DNA of 12,072 bases. Origin: Tannerella sp. (GTDB lineage: Bacteria; Bacteroidota; Bacteroidia; Bacteroidales; Tannerellaceae). Position 1 is the stretch's first letter, and every line of letters begins with the position of its first letter. A program made the translations under genes and the position numbers. The DNA lies in the NCBI GenBank assembly GCA_031267485.1, contig JAIRYY010000148.1, positions 1 to 12,072 of the forward strand. Direction: 5' to 3'. A model generated the notes under the pieces. The model was given only the letters and a program-made list of their open reading frames with translations, did not search any database and was not told the origin of the DNA. Shown piece after piece: positions 7,007 through 12,072 of the stretch.

Positions 7007-7037
7007 CAAATATAAAGGCTTTTTTTTTAATGGCAAA
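7007..7037 (-). promoter_or_regulatory. Bacteroidetes-type promoter for the zeta-kinase cassette
   Basis: On the minus strand TTTG (7034-7037), exactly 19 bases, then TATATTTG (7007-7014): a full match to TTTG-N19-TAnnTTTG. It leaves a leader of only about 15 bases before the GTG at 6984, which supports that start. Confidence 0.78.
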
Positions 7038-7101
7038 ATAAAGATATACAAAAAATCCTGCGTTTTGTCCTGTGAAATCATGGTTTCGTACTAAAAACCC
7101 T

Positions 7102-8250
7102 CTATAATACTATTAATTCGCGCATAATCGAATCGGAGATAAAAAATCCATCACGTGTAACTTTAACATTCTCACCCTCAACTTTTAACTTTTTTGAAGA
7201 AATAAACGGCTCCGATTTCTTCAAAAAGTGACGTTCGCGTTCTTCTCCGAACGCCGTTCTCAGCTCGTCCAGCGAGATGCCCCGTATCGTCCGCAGACGG
7301 GTTATCACAAAATCATTGTACTTCGTGCGCTCATCCAGATATTCCATTTCATGGGGGATTTCGGCCTTTTCGTTTATGGCGTCGACATATTCCGTTACGG
7401 ATGATACATTCCAGGAACGGGTGTCTCCGTCGCAGGAATGGGCTGACGGGCCTATCCCCATATAATGCGTACCGTTCCAGTACGAAGAATTGTGAACCGA
7501 TATCCGGCCGTCGGGATACGACGGGCTGCGTTTGGCAAAATTGGAGATTTCGTAGTGGATGAAATCCGCATCGGCCAGCCTGTCTGTGAGCAGATAAAAG
7601 AACGATTCGCACAGCTCGTCTTCTGCCGGTTGTATCTCGCCCCGTTTTCTTTTTCCGTCAATGAGCGTTCCTTCTTCGTATGTAAGGTTATAGGCCGATA
7701 TGTGGGGGATGTCGAGCGCTACGGCTTTTCCGATATTATCCGCCCATCCGTCGACCGTCTGTCCGGGCAGGCCATACATCAGGTCAATGCTTATGTTGTC
7801 ATAGCCGGCGTCTTTGCAGCGATGAATCGCATTCACCGCTTCCGCAGCCGTATGCCGGCGGTTCAGCAGCCGGAGATCTTCATCGCTGAAACTCTGTACG
7901 CCGACGCTGATACGGTTAAAGGGCATTTTTGTCAGGGATAAAACGTATTCGTCCGACAGGTCGTCGGGATTAACTTCAATCGTGATTTCCGGCTTCCGCG
8001 CGAGAGAGAACAGGCGATAGACGGCGTCGAACACGCGTTCAAAATCGCAAACGTTCAGCCGCGAAGGCGTTCCCCCGCCGAAATAAACGGTATTTATTTG
8101 CTCGCCGCGCAAATAATCGCGCCGCATTTCCATTTCATGTATCAACGCCGACAGGTAGCCGTCTTTGTATGCCATATTCGTGCCGGAATAAAAATCACAG
8201 TAAATGCAACGTTTTGCGCAAAAGGGAACATGCACATAAAGCCCGGCCAT
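7102..8250 (-). CDS. hemW: HemW-like radical SAM heme chaperone
   Basis: The 382-residue protein has the radical-SAM cluster motif C11-x3-C15-x2-C18 followed by DF. The fourth Cys that marks true oxygen-independent coproporphyrinogen oxidase HemN (CxC) is replaced by Phe20, which points to HemW. Other family motifs are GGGTPS (58-63), EVNPDD (92-97), RISVGVQSF (113-121), DLMYGLPGQT (156-165) and HYEISNFA (232-239). HemW binds heme and delivers it to respiratory enzymes. Length matches the family. It is the last gene of the five-gene cluster, 31 bases after the 75-residue membrane protein gene. No clear terminator follows. Its C-terminal coding sequence holds several AAAGTT-like words that echo the AAAGTTT repeats near 6140. 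Confidence 0.9.
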   Translation of the reverse strand: MAGLYVHVPFCAKRCIYCDFYSGTNMAYKDGYLSALIHEMEMRRDYLRGEQINTVYFGGGTPSRLNVCDFERVFDAVYRLFSLARKPEITIEVNPDDLSDEYVLSLTKMPFNRISVGVQSFSDEDLRLLNRRHTAAEAVNAIHRCKDAGYDNISIDLMYGLPGQTVDGWADNIGKAVALDIPHISAYNLTYEEGTLIDGKRKRGEIQPAEDELCESFFYLLTDRLADADFIHYEISNFAKRSPSYPDGRISVHNSSYWNGTHYMGIGPSAHSCDGDTRSWNVSSVTEYVDAINEKAEIPHEMEYLDERTKYNDFVITRLRTIRGISLDELRTAFGEERERHFLKKSEPFISSKKLKVEGENVKVTRDGFFISDSIMRELIVL

Positions 8251-8281
8251 ACAGGTACATTATTATATATACGGAAATCGT

Positions 8282-8509
8282 CTAAAGCAAACGCCGTACG
8301 ATGTGCAGGATAATTCTCAGCCCAATCGTTGCCGCATACAGGGCGAAAGTGATGATAAGCACCCACAGTAACTGGGTGAAGACTTCCGACCATGAAGTTT
8401 TATAGGCAATGATGGATATGACGTTCAGCAGGAATGCGGCGCCGAAACATCCTGCAATCCATTTCAATTCCGCTTTCTGGCGTTTGGCTGATATGTTGAG
8501 ATCTTTCAT
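8282..8509 (-). CDS. Small membrane protein (75 residues)
   Basis: I do not recognise the family. The protein has a charged start (MKDLNISAKRQKAELK), a membrane segment at about 18-36 and a second at 47-68, and ends in ILHIVRRLL, so both ends are probably cytoplasmic. It lies 40 bases after the Gfo/Idh gene and 31 bases before hemW on the same strand. It is short enough to be missed by gene finders, but the ATG, clear segments and operon position support it. Role unknown. Confidence 0.7.
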   Translation of the reverse strand: MKDLNISAKRQKAELKWIAGCFGAAFLLNVISIIAYKTSWSEVFTQLLWVLIITFALYAATIGLRIILHIVRRLL

Positions 8510-8549
8510 TTCTTTATTTTATTTTATTTCATAATGGGTTGTACATCAT

Positions 8550-9842
8550 CTATATTCTCAGTTCTTCGGGGAAATCCACAATCCGTTTTTCTTCCATGGC
8601 TTTCAGGCCGAGCAGTGCGTATACCGACGAATAGTAGGCTTCTTCCGCCAGCGTGTCGTTCAGTTGGCCGGTGATCGCCGAATGGCAGAATGCGGTAATC
8701 AGTTCTGCCGAGCCGTCGCCGGCAGCGCCGACCGACGATGCTCCGCTCGTTGTACTGACGTTTTCGACGACATAATACCCCTTGCTGATAGACGCCGTTT
8801 CCGGAACCCAGCTCGGACCTGCAAACGATACGTTATCGAAAACCTTGTGTTCTATCTGGTTTATCAGCTGGAGGATGCCGGGCGCAGGTTTCGCTTCCTC
8901 AAAGAAATACCGTCCCTTCTCCAGTTCCATGGTTCCCCTGTCTCCGAGAATCAGTTCTTCGAGACCCAGAAATTTATTTGAAATAATCGATTCGTACGAC
9001 ATTTTGATCCCGTTGGGATAACGGTATATCAGGCTGATGTTGTCATACACCTCCCGTCCGTCGTTCCAGTATACAAGGTCGCCGTACCCCATGACACTCT
9101 CCGGACGCGCGCCTAACGCCCAGTCTCCGACCTGCAGCTGATGCGCGGCAAGCTCCGTTACCAATCCGGCAGACGAAGCGCGGTAAAGGCGCCAGTTGAT
9201 TCTGCGTTCCAGTTCGGGCGAGGGTACCGGACGGCGCCAGTCATTGTTGCGGTACCAGTAAGCCCGCATGCCGGTTATGGTTCCGATCAGTCCACTGTGT
9301 ATCAGTTCCATTGCGCGTATGTACTTCGGGTCGAACAGCCGCTGCTGGCCGATATACAGCACTTTGCCCGATTTCCGGTAGGCGTCGTGGATCCTGCGGC
9401 AGCCTTCGAGGGTCAATGCCATCGACTTCTCGCAGAACACGTGCTTCCCGGCGGAAAACGCGTCAATCGTCATCTGTTCGTGCTCATTCAGCGGCGTAAC
9501 GATCAGAACGGCCTGTATATCCTTATTCTCAAGCAGCCGGCAATAATTATCATACAGTTTGGCTTTGGGGAATAAGGCGGCCGCCTGCTGCAGATGCGGT
9601 TCGTAATCATCACATAAGGCGACGATCTCCGCCTGCGGTATTTGAAGCAGATTATTCAAATGATACATGCCCCGCGAACCGGTACCGATAAGGCCAAGGC
9701 GTATCTTCTCGCCCGAAACGGCAGCTACCGCCTCTTCCGTGCATGACTGCAACCAGGGGAACATGGCAATCAGACTGCCGCTTCCCAGTGTTTTAAAGAA
9801 ATCCCGGCGATTAAAACTTCCAAAATCAAAATCTCTTGTCAT
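8550..9842 (-). CDS. Gfo/Idh/MocA-family oxidoreductase with a Tat (lipo)protein signal
   Basis: The 430-residue protein starts with a Tat signal: NRRDFFKTLG (11-20), hydrophobic residues 21-30, then LQSC with C34, so it may be a Tat-exported lipoprotein. The NAD(P)-binding motif GLIGTGSRG is at 50-58, and CEKSMALT (137-144) corresponds to the conserved EKP region, with Ser replacing Pro. TELAAHQLQVGDW matches the catalytic-region HxxD-type stretch. Exported family members in Bacteroidota often act on sugars or glycosides, using tightly bound NAD(P); the substrate cannot be told here. Its ATG overlaps the ApbE-like stop by 4 bases (ATGA), indicating translational coupling. Confidence 0.87.
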   Translation of the reverse strand: MTRDFDFGSFNRRDFFKTLGSGSLIAMFPWLQSCTEEAVAAVSGEKIRLGLIGTGSRGMYHLNNLLQIPQAEIVALCDDYEPHLQQAAALFPKAKLYDNYCRLLENKDIQAVLIVTPLNEHEQMTIDAFSAGKHVFCEKSMALTLEGCRRIHDAYRKSGKVLYIGQQRLFDPKYIRAMELIHSGLIGTITGMRAYWYRNNDWRRPVPSPELERRINWRLYRASSAGLVTELAAHQLQVGDWALGARPESVMGYGDLVYWNDGREVYDNISLIYRYPNGIKMSYESIISNKFLGLEELILGDRGTMELEKGRYFFEEAKPAPGILQLINQIEHKVFDNVSFAGPSWVPETASISKGYYVVENVSTTSGASSVGAAGDGSAELITAFCHSAITGQLNDTLAEEAYYSSVYALLGLKAMEEKRIVDFPEELRI

Positions 9843-10642
9843 CTTATTTTATATGTATTTTTCAAGTTAAACCTTTCCATCCAGGCCGGCTTCCGTTCTT
9901 CACCGGACGCGACCCATGCGGTTGTCAGCGCTTCCGCGTCGACCGGATCGTCGGAAACTACGGCGACCATCACATCGCCCTGAACAACCGCGGCTGTTTT
10001 CGTATTCACAATATGCTGCGGATTCGACGGCGTATTCCCCGACACCGACATGGACGTATTGCAAAGTTCGATCCTCGCCGCCGCCGTCCTGCTGTACGGG
10101 TCTTCAATGCAGACCGGCCAGCTGTCGCCAAAGGGATGCGTTCCCAAAGCCAGTACGGCGCTATTCCCGAAATTAACCAGCGCCCGTCCGATACCTGCGG
10201 CGGCAAGACGTTTGCGAATGCATTTCAATGCGTAACCTTTGGCATATCCGCCGAAATCCAGCGTCAGGCCATATTTGTCCGCCAGAATGTTATGCGACTC
10301 TTCCAGGAAAACAATCTTCCCGAAATCGGACGTCGTGATGTCAAAATAACCATCCGTCAACTCATGATACTTCCGGCAATCGAGCAGAATCGTCCATAAC
10401 TCATCCGACAACCGGACGGACGAGAACTGCATGGCGGCATTAACTTTCGCCACTTCGCTTTCGCTGTCGAAGCGATTCAGCATTTTCTCCACCCGTACCA
10501 GCTCCGCTTCCGCATCATTCCATACATTCTCCAGCAATTGCCGGTCGTCGCCAAAGAGCAAGGCATCCAGTCGCGTACCCATCAGTAAGGGCAGGGAAAC
10601 ATGATATAATCCTGAAGACGGATAAAAATTCGCGTACCGCAT
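9839..10642 (-). CDS. ApbE-like FAD:protein FMN transferase without a signal peptide
   Basis: The 267-residue protein shows the ApbE motif series: MGT (21-23), LNRFDSESEVAKVN (55-68), DGYFDIT (97-103), LDFGGYAKGYAL (128-139), LVNFGNS (155-161), SVSGN (199-203), HIVN (210-213) and AEALTTA (236-242). ApbE attaches FMN through a phosphoester bond to Thr/Ser of exported flavoproteins. Deviations are VNFGNS where VNxGG is usual, Asn in place of Asp in the HIxDP motif, and AEALTTA where ADALSTA is common. It is shorter than typical ApbE and lacks a signal peptide or lipobox. It may act in the cytoplasm or be a diverged relative. It starts 8 bases after the small membrane gene and overlaps the Gfo/Idh gene. 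No FMN-binding target is in the window. Confidence 0.82.
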   Translation of the reverse strand: MRYANFYPSSGLYHVSLPLLMGTRLDALLFGDDRQLLENVWNDAEAELVRVEKMLNRFDSESEVAKVNAAMQFSSVRLSDELWTILLDCRKYHELTDGYFDITTSDFGKIVFLEESHNILADKYGLTLDFGGYAKGYALKCIRKRLAAAGIGRALVNFGNSAVLALGTHPFGDSWPVCIEDPYSRTAAARIELCNTSMSVSGNTPSNPQHIVNTKTAAVVQGDVMVAVVSDDPVDAEALTTAWVASGEERKPAWMERFNLKNTYKIR

Positions 10643-10650
10643 TTTTACAA

Positions 10651-10854
10651 TTATTTATCTCCTTTCCGTTTATTCTTCATTTTGAGTAGCCTGATACGCA
10701 GGTAACGCAACAAGAAAATGACGGCCACCGTAACCCCTATCACAATAAAATATTCCGTGTAATTGGAGTTGCTGTTCCGCCCAGGCCATCCTATATAACT
10801 CATTATAAGTAGATAAGCGAGCAATGCGATTGTCAGTATATTAATTTTTTTCAT
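10651..10854 (-). CDS. Small membrane protein (67 residues), first gene of the apbE-hemW cluster
   Basis: The family is not recognised. The protein begins MKKINILTIALLAYLLIMSY, has a second membrane segment near residues 36-53 (IVIGVTVAVIFLLRYL), and ends in a strongly basic tail (LLKMKNKRKGDK), so both termini are probably cytoplasmic. The ATG at 10854 is preferred to an in-frame TTG at 10869, because that TTG is part of a -7 box. It lies 8 bases upstream of the ApbE-like gene on the same strand. Role unknown. Confidence 0.72.
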   Translation of the reverse strand: MKKINILTIALLAYLLIMSYIGWPGRNSNSNYTEYFIVIGVTVAVIFLLRYLRIRLLKMKNKRKGDK

Positions 10855-10866
10855 CTTGCTGTCTGC

Positions 10867-10874
10867 CAAAAGTA
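10867..10874 (-). promoter_or_regulatory. -7 box of the five-gene cluster promoter
   Basis: TACTTTTG on the minus strand matches TAnnTTTG and sits 12 bases before the ATG at 10854. No TTTG at 19 bases; the nearest candidate is at 10902-10905, 27 bases away, so the -33 part is weak. Confidence 0.5.
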
Positions 10875-10975
10875 AGAATAATTATCCGTTCCGAAAAAAG
10901 ACAAACCATAAAAAACGCAAAAATACAGATGTTCTTTTTCCCATGCACAGAATCGTAACAGGAGAAATGTTTAAT

Positions 10976-11527
10976 TTACCGGTATCGTTTTTTTACGTAT
11001 GACGATATGCGTTTATAAGCTAAGGTCAAATGGTCGCTGACGGTTTTTTCGCTGATGGATAGCAGTTTGGCTATCTCCCTGTTTTTTAGATTGTCGGACA
11101 AATGAAGCCGGAACACCTCTTTGCATTTGGGGGGTAGCGTGTCGATGGCCTCCTGAATAATCAATTCGTACTCTTTACCTAATAAAATGTGTTCAGGAGT
11201 GCTATCTTCGGATATAAGTTCAATTTCATAGAGTGATAACAGATTTTCATCCGGGATAGGTTTGCGGCGAATATATTGCAACGCCTGATTTTTTGCGGAG
11301 ATATACAGGTAACTTTCTATGTTTTTCACGTGCGCCAGGGAATTTCTTTTATTCCATATAGCGGTAAATACATCTAACACGACCTCTTCGGCTACTTCCC
11401 GTGACTGCAAATACGAATAGGCCAAATGAAATAATTTATGGGAGAACATATCAAATAACTGTCGTAAAGCATGTTCATCTCCACGGACGATTTTTTCTAA
11501 TAGAATTATAGATTGTTCTTTGTTCAT
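10976..11527 (-). CDS. ECF sigma factor of the Bacteroidetes group
   Basis: The 183-residue protein has an ECF layout: sigma region 2 at about 23-90, with AEEVVLDVFTAIWNKR (46-61) and SYLYISAKNQALQYIRRK (72-89), a short linker, and region 4 at about 122-175, with LPPKCKEVFRLH (131-142) and a helix-turn-helix (REIAKLLSISEKTVSDHL, 150-167). There is no extra C-terminal domain. Such factors usually work with a FecR-type anti-sigma factor to switch on nutrient-uptake or stress genes. Here the FecR-type gene lies upstream in the opposite direction, not downstream as is common. A promoter-like sequence lies at 11596-11626. No hairpin terminator is obvious after the stop. Confidence 0.92.
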   Translation of the reverse strand: MNKEQSIILLEKIVRGDEHALRQLFDMFSHKLFHLAYSYLQSREVAEEVVLDVFTAIWNKRNSLAHVKNIESYLYISAKNQALQYIRRKPIPDENLLSLYEIELISEDSTPEHILLGKEYELIIQEAIDTLPPKCKEVFRLHLSDNLKNREIAKLLSISEKTVSDHLTLAYKRISSYVKKRYR

Positions 11528-11779
11528 GTGTTCTGCAAGTTATTTTTTTTAATCTCAATATGGTGCGTTACTTAAAAAGTTGTCTATTTGTGTCACAAAG
11601 ATAAAGCAAAAAAAGACATCTGCAATACCCTGTATATGGTATTTTCAGTATGAATATTCTATTGAAACTTCATTCATATATGCCTTATATGCGTATAGAT
11701 GAAAAGAATTATAAAAAAAATCAGATTTCGACCCGGAATTTTTCAATAAATTGTCATCTCTATAAAAAAGACTTTGTAT
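11528..11779. promoter_or_regulatory. Divergent sigma / anti-sigma intergenic region
   Basis: On the minus strand ATTG (11623-11626) is followed after 19 bases by TATCTTTG (11596-11603), a near-perfect housekeeping-type promoter for the sigma gene with a leader of about 65 bases. Toward the plus-strand FecR-type gene no TAnnTTTG box at a useful distance is seen. That gene may therefore depend on an ECF-type promoter, which cannot be recognised by eye. Confidence 0.55.
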
Positions 11780-12072
11780 ATGGACAACATCAAAATAGAT
11801 GATAATGACTATTCCGGTCTGATTGAACGGATACGTTTTAAACCTCTTCCTTATGACGAGAAAGAGAATTATGAACAGTTGAAAAGGAGAATATCCTGCA
11901 CGCGCAATGTCATTTTAGCCGATAAAAATATCAGGATATGGAAGTATTTTTCTATTGCTGCATCTTTTGCTTTACTGTTTGTTTCCCTCATGCATTTTGT
12001 TGATCGAACGCCTCGCGAAACGCTTGTATGGTATGAAACTACTGCTGTACCCGATGCAAAAACAAAAATCAT
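11780..12072 (+). CDS. FecR-type anti-sigma factor, N-terminal part (runs off the window)
   Basis: From the ATG at 11780 the frame is open to the window edge (97 codons). The first 50 residues are charged and cytoplasmic in character (MDNIKIDDNDYSGLIERIRF at the start). A single membrane segment follows at about 54-74 (YFSIAASFALLFVSLMHFV), and then ETLVWYETTAVPDAKTKI. The last part matches the start of a periplasmic FecR domain, where a phrase like TTPxGxKSxxxLPDG is typical. It probably binds the ECF sigma factor encoded divergently and receives a signal from an outer-membrane receptor. The C-terminal half and any SusC/SusD-like genes lie beyond the window. Confidence 0.82.
   Translation, partial: MDNIKIDDNDYSGLIERIRFKPLPYDEKENYEQLKRRISCTRNVILADKNIRIWKYFSIAASFALLFVSLMHFVDRTPRETLVWYETTAVPDAKTKI

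Noticed and set aside
7020..7101. Terminator for hemW
   Set aside because: There are T runs and two direct copies of TCCTG but no inverted repeat able to form a stem.
9836..10399. Plus-strand frame of 187 codons antisense to the ApbE-like gene
   Set aside because: Arg/His/Pro-rich product typical of a shadow frame; the ApbE motifs on the other strand are decisive.
10855..10869. TTG start giving a 72-residue version of the small membrane protein
   Set aside because: The TTG codon is part of the TACTTTTG -7 box, so it could not be in the transcript from that promoter; the ATG at 10854 fits better.

Overview
The window looks like a chromosomal segment from a Bacteroidota genome, most likely Bacteroidales. 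The evidence is a type IX secretion Plug-like protein, a lipoprotein with an aspartate-rich export signal, an ECF sigma factor of the large Bacteroidetes group, a FecR-type anti-sigma factor, a DUF5606-like protein, and promoters of the Bacteroidetes form TTTG-N19-TAnnTTTG rather than the E. coli form. No tRNA, rRNA or CRISPR array was seen.

Layout. Positions 1-143 (minus) are the N-terminus of an IS630-type transposase cut by the window edge. Positions 144-654 have no gene but hold a strongly palindromic, apparently decayed dispersed repeat and a bidirectional terminator. A surface-type lipoprotein (655-1260, minus) is divergent from a Plug-like secretion gene (1480-2745, plus). Next comes a probable two-gene redox operon on plus: a Tat-exported DUF362 protein (2888-3829) and a membrane polyferredoxin with up to six iron-sulfur clusters and an internal Tat-like signal (3876-5474). 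A DUF5606-like protein (5493-6128, minus) converges on it. Then comes a compact minus-strand cassette with its own promoter and terminator: a zeta-toxin-like kinase (6409-6984, GTG start) overlapping a 52-residue gene (6258-6416). Positions 7102-10854 (minus) form a tight five-gene cluster, in order of transcription: small membrane protein, ApbE-like flavin transferase, Tat-signal Gfo/Idh/MocA oxidoreductase, small membrane protein, HemW. At the right end an ECF sigma factor (10976-11527, minus) diverges from a partial FecR-type anti-sigma gene (11780 onward, plus).

How they fit together. Three proteins carry Tat-type RR motifs (DUF362, polyferredoxin, Gfo/Idh), and ApbE and HemW are cofactor-handling factors, so the middle of the window is rich in redox and cofactor functions acting at or across the inner membrane. 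A shared pathway is inference only. The candidates that most merit follow-up are the polyferredoxin with a Tat motif in its middle and the reversed-order zeta kinase/52-residue pair.
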